A stretch of DNA of 64,000 nucleotides from Mesaphorura yosii. Its lineage: Eukaryota > Arthropoda > Collembola > Poduromorpha > Tullbergiidae. A program made the translations under genes and the position numbers. Location: NCBI GenBank assembly GCA_009869945.1, contig WIXG01000086.1, positions 124,001 through 188,000 on the forward strand. Reading direction: 5' to 3'. The stretch's first letter is position 1. Every line of letters begins with the position of its first letter. A model generated the notes under the pieces. That model was not told where the DNA came from and made no database searches. It saw only the letters and a list, made by a program, of their open reading frames with translations. Shown here one piece after another: positions 50,801 to 62,109 of the stretch.

Positions 50801-53800
50801 AAGGTAGTTTTTCAATCTTGAGCATCAGTATTTTGGTGGAAAACATGCCAACTGCCACATTCGTATTATCATCGTGGCTGGATGAAAGAAATGCAAATCT
50901 CTCAAGTCTTTCACCACACAAGAATAACAAAAGACTTCTTTCACCACAAGCGCGAGCGTACATCCACCGCCGTCGTGCATCGTCCTCGACATTTCCCTGC
51001 TCCACCGTTGAGAGGAACAAGAAAAAAGATTTTGTACAAAGTATATTGTTTTAAATAATTCACGGAGTGTCTCGTTGGAAAGAGCTTGTTATGTCTGAGG
51101 ATTCGGGACACGGGCGAGCAGTGTAAACACGACACGGGAGCTAGTGTCCAATTTTGTGTCGGCAGCCACACAGAAGTCTCAGATATAAAATTGTAAAAGC
51201 GACGCAGGGTGAGAGTTATGGTTCATGCAGGTGAGTGCTCCAAATTGAATCCTTTGACTGCACTCAGTTTCCATGAAATCGTAATTCTGAGTTGAATTAT
51301 GACACTCATGTGGATGTCCTCAGATTGGAAACGAAAAGGCGCATCAGGCGCATGGAATAAAAACACGATTCAAAGGAGCCTCAAAGCAAATATAAATGCT
51401 AATATCTGACTGACCCCAAGAAATCTGGAAAGTTAAACGGGAAGGTTGATTTGTTTTTTGATTGGATAACATAAAAGACGACTTTGATTACATTCCACGG
51501 CACATTCCGCGCGGGTGGCACACAATTCAGTTGCAGACTGCGAGACATTCAAATTCAGGATACAGGTCTCAGTTTGCGGGCTTGGAGAGAGATGGTTAGG
51601 CATTTACGGAAAGAGCTGGGCATAAGGGGAGGGATGCAAATGAAACATATAATTACTAATTCATTTTGGATTAGAATCGAAAAGTGGAAGCAAGTGATGC
51701 ATGAAATCTCATTTCTCCTGTTCCCAATTTGTGCCGCACATTAGCAGACATAACACGAAACACCTCCGCTCTCACCCAACAGCCAGCACTCTGCCTACTC
51801 TGTGCTGTGACTATCGGAAGAGAATTCGGATGCAGCTCGACCACGACCAAAACAACTCTCTGCTCAGCATGTGCCGTGCCGGCTATGTACGCGATGTAAT
51901 TCTCTAATAATCTTTACTTAGTTTTGAGTTGAGTCTCTTGAAATGCTAGGTCCTAAATTCAGCTTACCGTAACTGTAGCATAGTGTGTAGCTTTACAGGG
52001 TAGAGCAAGTAACCGCAAAATGTCGTTGGACATTTGATTATACTCTACTGGAGAGTATTTGTGTTTCGAATGTACAGATTATACAAACAAACACCTTTGA
52101 GGTTGAAAAATTATTGCCAAGTTGCATTTTTATGCCTCTGACGAGACTTGACTTAGCCTAGACTCTTGCTAATACCCCAAATATATTTCTCTGCTTCTGC
52201 TGTGCTGAGTAAACGTTGTGTATAGTTTAAAGCCATTTTCATCCTCCCAGTACTTCCCGATTTCCTCGCATGCTATTCTGCTTGGTTGTCTATTCTGTTC
52301 ATCGCAGAGGATTTAACTCGGTGACAACTTTACGCATCGTGCAAACGCTTTCCGTTACTTAGGCACACTTTGTATTAACTTACTTCTTATGTGGCTCTAC
52401 TTCTTAATTGACCTCTTACGATTTTATCTAACGGGTGACTGATTGCTGTCCTAAGGAAATAAAATTCAAAAATAATACAGTCCATGCCCTGTCGTGTTTG
52501 TAGTGCAAATGCAACATCACACTCTCTTTGGTTCCAGTTCCAAGAATAATTTAAATTCCATTTACAAGACTCCCAGTACTCTGGTTAGGTTTCTGCTCAT
52601 TTGTTAGTCCTCTACCTTCGATAATTCCCAAGAGACTAGAATCAGTCTGTCCTAGCTTCAATGTGCTCCGTGTATTGCCTTTCTGTTCACGTTATTATAA
52701 CCATGAATTCAATGCGCATTGATTTTAGAATTAGTAACGGTGAATGCGTGTGGTTACAAATAGGATTTCAGAGACACACACAAAATTAAAACAATATGCG
52801 AGGAATAGTATAATCTCGTACACGAAAATTAGCCATTATTCACAAAATATGAGACTGGTTGAATTCATAAAATTAAGTCTTTGGAAAGGGTTCATTGATT
52901 CAGGTTTTGAAAGTGAAATGCTCGTTATGCTCTCGTTTAATCTTTGGTTTTATTCTCTCTACCACAGAGTCAGGTTCAGGGTTCATGTTGGTCATAATTT
53001 CTATCTTTATGGTAGACGTGTGCTAGTGCGAGGTCTCTTTAATGCTCCTCCTACGTTGCTAGCTGCGTGTTCAGTGGGCTCCGGGACCGGGACGTGAGTC
53101 TTTCATTCATCGAAAGTCGAGAATAATTTATAATAATGCTCTCAGTCAAAATAAACGCGAAAAATTGTTCGTTTCCGGCTTGCCGTACGTTAAAAGTATT
53201 GCTCATTTCGGTTTCGTTACAGCTAATTTGTGAATGTCGCTCACCTACAACAACAACGCTCCACATTCAAGCACACGCTTCATACGACGACGGATAGGCC
53301 TGCCAACTAATTTTTTTTACAAGCACATATATATTAGGCGCAGCACATTCTCATAATTACAAATACCTTGCGAGTGTTGTTCCTCTCAGCCGGTTCAATT
53401 ACGCTTTCATCACAAGCACACACATGCATGCAAAATTCCTTCGTCGTAACTAATTTGGATGCCTACTTTGTTCTTCCGAGCAACACAGGCGTCGTGCCGG
53501 TGCGTACTTCGGTTTAGAGAGGAAACCTCAAATGCGAACTTCATATTCTGTCTCGTGCTAGATGAACGTTATTAATTTAGTAACACCAACTGTCGCAGGT
53601 TTCTTTTGAAAAAAAAAACTATTATTAGGTTGCGGGAGAGGAGACACGAAAGCCTTGCAAATAGAACCTTCTTCTACCAGGCTGGCGCAATTGGTGTCTG
53701 CATACACGGGCTCTCCACCTGCACTCTATGCTGCACTTTCGAAATGCTGCGAGATATTTAGTAACGCGAGCCAGATGTAAGTGGCTGGTGGTGTTGGCGA

Positions 53801-55492
53801 TGGCGGCAGAAGAAGTGCAATATGTTATCACAACAATAAGTCACCGGTCAGCCTTGCAACAGGCCACCGAAGGCGTTCGTTGTTTATGCATATTATACCG
53901 GATTGGTGTGCTTGTGTTGCGAGTGCCTGCGTAACAATATTTCGCCTGGTTATTATTATTAATAACAGTGCCGTAGTTCTCGTGGCGAGGCAGACCGGCA
54001 GAGGAAGGTCGTCTTTACGGCTTTCAACAGGAAAAAGTGTCACAAGACAGCACCGAGTGAAGATGTAAAGAGAATCTTTAAAATATACTAAAGACTGGTG
54101 GAGGATGATATCTTTTTTCTCTAGCTTCTCCGCTCTGGTTAAACTTTACTTTCTTGATAACATATTACGGGGAGAAAAGAAATATGAAGGCATTTCTTCT
54201 TTCCCTGTCGCGCACCGCGAGTTCTGAGCCTGCAACTCGTCCTCATTTTTCCGGGGGTCCTGTACACGTTCCTAGTACTTACTAATATAAATGGGTCTGG
54301 ATTTAATGCACGGCGAGACGGAAAGTATAAGCCTCCTATTATGTATAAAATAGCCTGCTCTTGTCCGTTATACAAATTGTGCCCGTGCCGCAGAGAGGGA
54401 GAAAATATTGAGACAGTTTTCGTGGCGGAGACCGCGGAGAAGCCAGGAGAAAGAAAGACGGCAAAAAATGACTAAGTATTTAGGCAGAAGCCATGTTAAA
54501 TATACTTTGACATTTTTCGTTTTCTACTTCATTTGCTAAAACTAAGGGAAAGAAAAAAAATTTGGTAAAATATTCTTTGTACTGTTTTCCTTTCTCAGTT
54601 TGGTCTCTTGAGAGAAGTTTGAATACGAGAAAAGATAATTGTATAATGCCCTGGCATGCCGCGACCAAGATGCCGTGGGTCGGGTGACGCGAGAGAATTA
54701 AAGTTGTACATATTAAAATGCGTGAAAGGTTTTCCTTGTTTGGTTTGTTTTCTTGATGAATGAACGAGAGTAGGCTGAGTTCTTTTGAGATCAGTAGCTT
54801 GTTGCGCCGTTTCTTTTAGCTTATAAAATATTTCTGACTTGGTGGCAAGACGTTCTTTAAGTTATGAACATTTGTCCGTTATTTTTGCAACTAGCATCAT
54901 GAGACGACTGCGAATTTGTGCAATTCTTCTTAGTCATTTAAATAATTCAAGTACTTGTGCAGTGCACAATCTCACCATCGTTCGACTTCTCCCGACTTGG
55001 CTAACGTGTACTTAGTACCTCTTAACTACATGCATATATGTCAAGTAATCTACGAATTTGTTCTTGTAACTTATGCTATGGAGAATATGAGAATAAAATC
55101 TATAGAACCTTGTTGTAGTTCAAGACGAGTGAGAGTCTTGAGAGTTATTGCTTGATTTGCAGACCAGTTGCGAAGCAGCAGATTGAAATTAAAAAGTTAT
55201 AAAAACACCTGACAAACATACGTTCTTTGGTTCATCTCTTGGAACTAAAAGGATGAAACTTCAAAAAATTCGATGAAAGAGATGCAATTTCCGGTAGCAT
55301 GGTTGACAAAATTGTCTCGTGACTTTCGACGGTGATTGCCTGTATGCTTGAGAGTGAAATGGGCTTAAATGGGCAGTGCCGGAGAAGAAGACAAGCTGTG
55401 AATGATTTTCTATTCGATGCTTTCAACCTTCTTCTAACCGGAAAAGCCAGGGACATTTTTGGCCAGTGCAACCAGTGTATGGGACGAGCGGC
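44831..55492. other. Intergenic stretch and probable 3' UTR side of the Musashi-like gene
   Basis: No gene is recognised. The end nearest 55,492 lies directly downstream of the Musashi-like stop codon (- strand) and should contain its 3' UTR. Candidate polyadenylation words on the - strand are an ATTAAA at 54,302-54,307 and an AATAAA at 52,948-52,953, and I cannot choose between them. A doubled TATAAATA occurs at 45,130-45,145. A short poly-A run sits near 53,609-53,618. Confidence 0.45.
45130..45184 (+). promoter_or_regulatory. Possible TATA-initiator core promoter with adjacent splice donor
   Basis: Two TATAAATA units stand in direct tandem at 45,130-45,145. About 25-35 bases downstream is GCAGTG (45,162-45,167), resembling an arthropod CAGT initiator. 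A strong donor-like CTCG|GTGAGT follows at 45,179. The spacing would suit a very short non-coding first exon. No downstream coding exon was found, so this remains a weak candidate. Confidence 0.2.
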
Positions 55493-58160
55493 TTAATGAT
55501 ATCCATTTGTAAATGCGGCAGGTATCAACGGTCCCTGAAAAACAAAATTCCAAAGCATCAGCTTGATGTATCCCGCCGCCATGGCGCATTTCCGTCAATG
55601 TAACGCGTAGAGCGCTGGTGGTTCACAAGGGCAAGGTATAAAAAGACAGGCTGTAGAAATTGTTAAATGGGCTGGAAATTGTAAAATAAACATTTGCCCA
55701 CTCACACACAGAAAAACATTCGATCAAGGGAGTAAATAATTACAAAGCAAACACTTCAAATATTATGAGACCGCAAACGCCATTCATCCCCATATTGCGA
55801 AATCAAATCGAAGGTAAACAAAGCAGCGTTATGAAAATCAGGAAAGCAGTGTGAAATGGAAAAATATATCCACGCGGAAGCGGAGGAATTTTGAAATCAT
55901 TACGAGTTTATTCATTAAATGGAAATGAGTCGTTGAATTTCTAAAAGAAACTTCGTTAAGATTGGGTGACGAAGTAAGATGCATATTGGTCAACTTAATA
56001 GCTGACGAGAAAAAGGTAATTAAAAATTGCAGGACATTTTAAAAATTCTTAAAAGTCGAATTTGTCTTATAGTCTTAAGTTCCAATTTCGTTGTAGTGAA
56101 TGTCTTTACTCCAACAATCATTCCCATATTCCCAGTGCCAAGAAAAAAGCAACACAACACATACGTATACGTAAACGTATTACGACTAATACTTCAAAAT
56201 CACGTTACTTAAAACTCTTGCTTTGCATCGTTCGCGTATTCGCGTCCAATGTTTGTCTACTTACAATAAGGCAATGTCATTTCTGATTCAGTAAAACTAA
56301 AGAACATGGAAAAACAGTACTGCTAGAATACTAGTGAATTTATCAGGTATCGCCTTGAGTTAAAAAGTTGTTGAAACCTAATAATTAATTAGATCTATAT
56401 TCAGAAGGGAACGCGGCATCCACACTATTTGCGTAACAGTAAAGGAGATATCATCAAAAATAAAATTAGAAATAATTTGGAGAACTCTGTGGGAACTTTG
56501 TAATCAGAGAAAAATCAACCTGTCTTAGGTCGCATGATAAACAGAGCATACAAAAACAAAATTGCTGCTAATTCGAAGTTGAAATTCACACTGATAAAGC
56601 TCGCATCGCATGCAATTATTTAAGAGTAAAATTGAGTAAGCATTCCGACGCTAATAAGGACATAATTTGCCATGTGAAGTAGGCAAACATCACATTCAAT
56701 CAAAAAGAAGACAAACGTTGAATAAGTCGTTATGAAACACGTTACGGCGTTCCACAGGATCAGAGCACTTGCAGGAAGTTGCAAAGCTTCTTCATTTCAA
56801 TGCTGCCCCAGTCTTGGTCAAACTCGGAGAATAAGTGACTCACCCTGGACACTGCGGCAAGCGTAGGAAACCCGGAAGGCTGTGGCGACGTTGCTTGAAC
56901 GTAGCCCATATGATCACTGCCATACAAATCCATAGGTCCTGGAGAGTTTGGGGTCTGAAAGGCCCTATTCGATGGTGACACTGGCGGAGCGAACCCAGCG
57001 CCAGGATAGTTGCTGATAACTGCGAAACAGAACGAAGAAAACTGTCTTAGAAGCCACCGATCGACTCAGGTTGGTTGCACAGTTTCTTTGACGTTAGGAC
57101 ACCCTATCTGACGCTCCCTTATCTGACGTAAACGAAACCCTGGTGGCAGGAATTTCTCGGGGAGGAAGGAGTCAACTAACCTGATAGAGCCTGAGTTAAT
57201 AACGGAGTATTATTGTTGGGAGTAAGTTGCCCATTTGGAAGTTCCACTGCAACATTCAAACAATTAAACACCACACAATTAATGTTACTTTATGGCGACC
57301 CTTGCGTCGTGGTGCAGGGAAAGAAAGAAAGTTAAATAAATCAAGCAGCTCATTTCTCGGAACAATGATACATCGTTTCACAGGTCACAGGTTAAACGAA
57401 AACTGTGGTTCGCGTCCTTCTGCCTGATTGCGTTCGTGCAAGCATTGGTGAACTACGGAGCAATGACTTACGCTGTGCTGGACGTCCGATTACATCTCTG
57501 GTTAGTGGAGAGTTGTTGATTGTGTGATTGCCACCGCTTTCGTTGCGAAGACTCGCCTGCTGCAATTAACGAAATTAGGAAGCAATTAAAACGCATGTCT
57601 TCTTCATATGCCCATTTTATTTGAAAAGTTTAAGCCACATTTAAGGCGGCAATTTGAATTCTAAACCCTCGCGATCATAATGCGGCTGCACCGTGTCATA
57701 TTTCGTGTAAAAAGATAACCGTCCGGATTACCAGCTGTATTCTGAGGGAAATTTTGTAGCGGCATAAATTTATTTAGTATTAAGGCGAGTGGAGCCAGAC
57801 ACCAAAGTCATAACTTGCGTTTTAATGTGACTCGTTTACTCTCGATTACTGGCGGAAATATGTGCACAATATAAAAATGAAATTTTGGTGCCGCCATTAA
57901 ACCATTTTACTGTCTAACGTGCCTGGTGGTTCTTCTCTCGCATCCGCTCTACTGACTACAGTGACACTGAATTTATGACCGTGAATATTAGAATTGTGTT
58001 CGGGTTATTAATTACACTGCATAAAAGAAGGTTGTTTTTGTACTTACTACCTGTGCGTAGTCGTAATATCCAGAAGCAGCTGCTGCTAGACTCGCGCGAT
58101 CCGCAGCGTTAGTGCTGGGCACAGTTGGTGCCGCCGGAAAATAACCATAATTTGGAAATC
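55493..58160 (-). CDS. msi: Musashi-family RNA-binding protein, C-terminal exons only (MSI2/Rbp6-like)
   Basis: Five - strand exons join in frame: 58,160-58,051, 57,559-57,472, 57,246-57,181, 57,019-56,844 and 55,534-55,493. They encode the last 160 residues. Phases agree at every junction (0, 1, 1, 0) and all introns are GT-AG. The family is shown by the C-terminal signature: SPGPMDLYG, then YVQATSPQPSGF, then GPLIPAAFTNGYH and stop, matching the extreme tail of animal Musashi proteins. An Ala-rich stretch (DRASLAAAASGYYDY) sits earlier. Musashi proteins bind UAG-containing mRNA through two N-terminal RRMs and control translation in stem and neural cells; in vertebrate MSI1 the C-terminal region binds PABP. 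No RRM motif (GFGFVTF-type) was found between 58,161 and 64,000, so the N-terminal exons lie beyond the window. The first visible exon needs one base from upstream to complete a Gly codon. Whether this is the msi or Rbp6 branch is uncertain. Confidence 0.9.
55535..56843 (-). other. Last intron of the Musashi-like gene (1,309 bp)
   Basis: This intron runs from donor AGG|GTGAGT at 56,843 to acceptor TTTTTCAG at 55,535 on the - strand. It separates the main tail exon from a terminal coding exon of only 14 codons. It contains no coding sequence that I can see. A 12-bp palindrome TACGTATACGTA occurs at 56,162-56,173. Confidence 0.8.
57556..58051 (-). promoter_or_regulatory. Musashi intron with tandem 3-nt donor and acceptor choices
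   Basis: On the - strand the donor reads CAG|GTA|GTAAGT, so splicing after CAG (58,051) or after GTA (58,048) both keep frame and add or omit one Val. The acceptor reads GCAG|CAG|GCG, a NAGNAG site, so splicing at 57,559 or 57,556 adds or omits one Gln. Four in-frame variants are therefore possible. Which are used cannot be told from sequence. The intron is otherwise about 490 bases of non-coding DNA. Confidence 0.65.
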
Positions 58161-61100
58161 CTGGAAACCAGAACAGAAATCACGACTTTTTATTAAAGCT
58201 GGGCTGCCGCGTCACATAATTATTCGCAAACACGTCGAACAAGCATTAATGTCACTGAAGGTGGCTACCAGCGCAAGAGAAAGTTACGATCACGTCCTAC
58301 AGCCTCAGCTACAGAGGATTAAAACAAGTACGAAAAATCTACAAATAACACACTTGTGAGGGATTAAAAAGCAGTTGGTATAAACAGCTTGTTTTTATCT
58401 ATCAAATCCAAACACGTACCCCATCGTGTAATTAAGGAAATAATGACTACTGCTCAGTTAAGTGCATCAAAACTAGACGCCAGATATCGTGCGGTGCATA
58501 AGTATGCTAAATCTAGCACCAACACAACGCAAAGGTTCTACAACTACCACGTACAGTTTATATCATGACAATTAATGTTAATATTACAATCATTTCGAGC
58601 GTTTACGCAACAACTCTCGCCTACATTAATCTGACATTCTAAAATTGGCTAAAACCGAGCTGACTAATGTAGGCTAGAGTGGTAGAATGGAGTTTGCAGT
58701 GAGACCGAGAGAGAAACGGATTATGAAACGGTGAATTATCGTGTGGACCGTGAAAAGACCAGACCAAGACATAAAGGTCGAAAGTGAACAGGACATAACG
58801 TGACAGGACAAAACAATAAACAGAAACACAATACTGACGCAAACAAAATCACTGCTCCTGAAACAGTAATTCTGATCCTCGTTTAATTTGTTCGAGATTT
58901 TCAAGCGTAATTTACAACCGGTTTAAATCTTGTTGCAAAAATCATAACGACGAGATGTTCGCAATTATTTCGGGGTGGAATAATTTGTTTGCTGCCAAGT
59001 CTTTTAGTGCTATGTAATTTCAGCTTCAATTCATAATTATGGATCTCATTCCGTGTCGTATATCACATTAAAATGAGCGAATGTGAAACAACAAAAGAGC
59101 GCGTTTGTAGTGATATGAGATTTGGCACCCCGCACGCGGTGTTACAAAAACTGAAAACCTGCTATTTATAAATTGCACGAGTATCCTACAAACTATAAAA
59201 TTACAAGCAGCAGAACGGCGTGGCAATCGCATTTGCGAGAGAACGTAACTCATGCTTCTTAGAGTAGACGCCCAGACGAAGTCATCCGTGCATGCATTCG
59301 GAGGACGTGCAGGATGTACTATATAGGCTACATCGTAATAAACTTATTAGTTCACAGCATTAAAAAGCCAACAAGCGAGGCTACGAGTACGAAAGCTTTT
59401 ATTATCATTATTATTTATTGAACCATTCGCAATTTATTGCAACAAAAAGGCAATGTTCTCGGCTCTGCACGCTTGACTCTCCATCTCGCCTATAAATTTA
59501 CGTACTCGAGTCGGTTCTCTCAAAGCAGCCGAAAAAGAATTGAGTTGTAAGAGTGCTAGGGAATTAAGAACGAAGGCTGAAGTATAAACATGTAAATGAT
59601 CCACATACTTTTTCAGAGACAAACACAAATAACTCAACTTTTTAGCCAAAGCCAAAATAAATCCTCAAGTCAAAGTATCGGTGTGGAACCGACAAAAAAT
59701 CTGGGAAACCATTGGGTTGTGCACGCGTCGCGCACAAACGAAGTACTCTCTCTGCCTTGTCTAGTCGGAACAGGAGTCTGGAGCACCAGGCTCAAAGCGA
59801 AGAAACAAACGCAGATGAGCCGAAAAGAGACAATAATGCATGCAGGCTGAAGATTCAATTCTAAATCTATGTGCCATGCTAATGTAGGCTGACTATATGA
59901 ATTGTATCACAAAATTCAATTCTTCAAAATTCGGAGGTGACGTGTCTGCTCCGCATACGAGCACAACATAGAAGCACAAACAGACTGATTATTAGGAACA
60001 GAAGTTACCAAACTATACTGTTCTTAACTACGCGTGCACATGTCGGGGCGAAACGAAGGTGATACGACCGCAGTCGCACTGACTCAGACTACGTTATCAG
60101 GAGCCATACATTTTAGCATTGATACATGACTGTAAGGAGACAGCAGCCGAGAGAGCGCAGTTCTTTTTTCCGCTCCCGAAATACGCGCACATGTAGACCA
60201 CAGAATGACACTTTAAATTTATGATCTTTTCTATTTATACGTTCGTCCTCTCTTACCTCTCCGCTCTAGCTCTAATGTGATTTTTGTCAATCTAATGAAA
60301 TGTAAAGCGACTATTCCACTTCCAGACTATAGACTATTGACTAGGACCGGAGTTCGCGTCTGCCAGCCGCCATTAAATGAAGTGAACTGCAGCATCCGAC
60401 CGCGGCTCGTTTCATTTACATGTGGAAGTAACTACTTCTGCTCAAAATGGATTTTAGTGTTTAATTCTACTTAAAAAGAACTCATAAACACAGATCAGCA
60501 GCTCATCAGACTCCAGACGTCTAGGCTATGGTTCGTTCTAGAAAATATAAACTTGGAGTCTGGTTTTCAATATCTAAATTGATGGGTGCTATAAAAATTA
60601 AGACTAAACCACAACTAGGCGATTTTATTGTAAGTGTCTACTCAACCGACGGTCGTAACAATTGAGACATTAAAAACATAATCCAACAATAAATTCTAAA
60701 TCTGAGAAGACCCTATTCAACTTCCACCGAGCGCCCCGAGCTAAAGCATCACCGGAACGCCTTTCCCGGAGCAAATAAAAGTGGGCATGGAAACCGAAAA
60801 AGAAGAAAAGAAGTAAAAGTCGAGGAGACTGTCCTGACTATAAAACTGTAAAGATTCGCAGCCTGTGGAAATCGTTAATTGTAATCCAACCACGTAAAGA
60901 GAAGGAAAACTGCGAGAAGAGATGCTCTGCTTTTCCTCATACGTGTGTTGGAAACCGAGAAAAATTTACCCTACTCCTTTTGCTCGAGTTCAGCACCGAG
61001 CGTATAATTTTTGTATTCAAAGTTTGTGAGCGGACCTTTATACGAGTGCGAAATGTATTAGGGTGTCATAAGAATGATGATACAAAAATCCTAGAAGAAA

Positions 61101-61902
61101 GGAAACGGTGAGTTAGAATATTTATTATGTAGGACGTAATGGAAATAATACAGAACTTCATTTCTGAGAACTGAAGGAAAATACACTCAAATAAACTGCA
61201 TACTTTTCTCCGGTGCTCACCTCTGGCAAAATTGATGCGCCTAACGAACCAGTCTCTAAGTCTATTTTTATACACTTCTTTCTCTCTCACTTTCACTCAG
61301 CCTCCCTAACAAGCGTACGAATTGAAATTCTACAAGCCACACCTGAAAAAAGTGTGGAGGAGGAAAAAGCATAATACGGAAAATACAAAGGAAAGCTTTT
61401 CTTCATAAATACGAGGAAATGATAAATGCACAGCGTAAGCCGCTCTCAAGTCGTCTAAAATGCACGCTTCATTTGTGAAGATAAAGCCCACATTCGACAG
61501 AACAAGTTTAAGCAAGAATCAGTCACTTCCATCCATTCAAGCAACAAGTAACCATGTAATCAACAGCTAAACCACACACAAGCTCCAGCACAAAGTAGCG
61601 TCTTAAACCTATGTCTTTCTAAACTCTTCTGCAGCCTCTGCAAACGTAATCCAAATTCTCCACCACAAAACTACTCGCTACAAAATTCTGACGCAGATAA
61701 TCGATTAATTTGACTAAACACAGCAGACTAGAAACCAAAACTGCGAAGTAGACGGTCTACTTGACACTCGTCGTTACTGCGAACTCGACGTATTCTGACT
61801 CTAGACCTAAAAGTTAAGTCGATATTAAATAAGTACAGAAAAATTAAGAGAGGAAATTACCTATTGAGATTTTTACTTAATTTTCCTCAAATCTTGTTAA
61901 TT
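58161..61902. other. Upstream intronic sequence of the Musashi-like gene, no exon recognised
   Basis: I searched the - strand for RRM RNP1/RNP2 motifs and for the usual residues before the Ala-rich exon and found none. If the gene extends past 64,000 as expected, this stretch is intron. No other coding region is supported. Confidence 0.5.
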
Positions 61903-62109
61903 TTAGTCACGATCGTCTGGATTTTTCAATAGCGAGCGTTCGTTCAGCATCTCGTCAAGCCGCAGTGCAGTTTCCAACTCCGCTTTCGTGTCCGCTAACG
62001 AAAAGACTTTCGTACGTGAGCAACTTCGCTTTTGATGTGGAATAAATTTAGACCCAGAGAAATCGCGAACGTCATCCGAATTGTGACTATTTTGTACTAC
62101 GGTACTCAT
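61903..62109 (-). CDS. Small ORF, 68 residues, unknown (candidate gene or 5' exon)
   Basis: The ORF runs from an ATG in fair context (G at -3) to a TAA at 61,903-61,905. The product begins MSTVVQNSHNSDDVRDF, is hydrophilic and ends in a charged, helix-prone segment (KAELETALRLDEMLNERSLL). I do not recognise a family. No signal peptide or membrane segment is present. Directly upstream on the - strand are a 7-codon ORF (MKRAVK) and, further out, ATTGG and AAATAAATA words that could form a weak promoter. A donor-like CAATAG|GTAATT lies about 50 bases beyond the stop, so the frame could also be part of a first exon. It may sit inside a Musashi intron, on the same strand. Its composition is more protein-like than most chance frames here, but chance is not excluded. 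Confidence 0.3.
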   Translation of the reverse strand: MSTVVQNSHNSDDVRDFSGSKFIPHQKRSCSRTKVFSLADTKAELETALRLDEMLNERSLLKNPDDRD

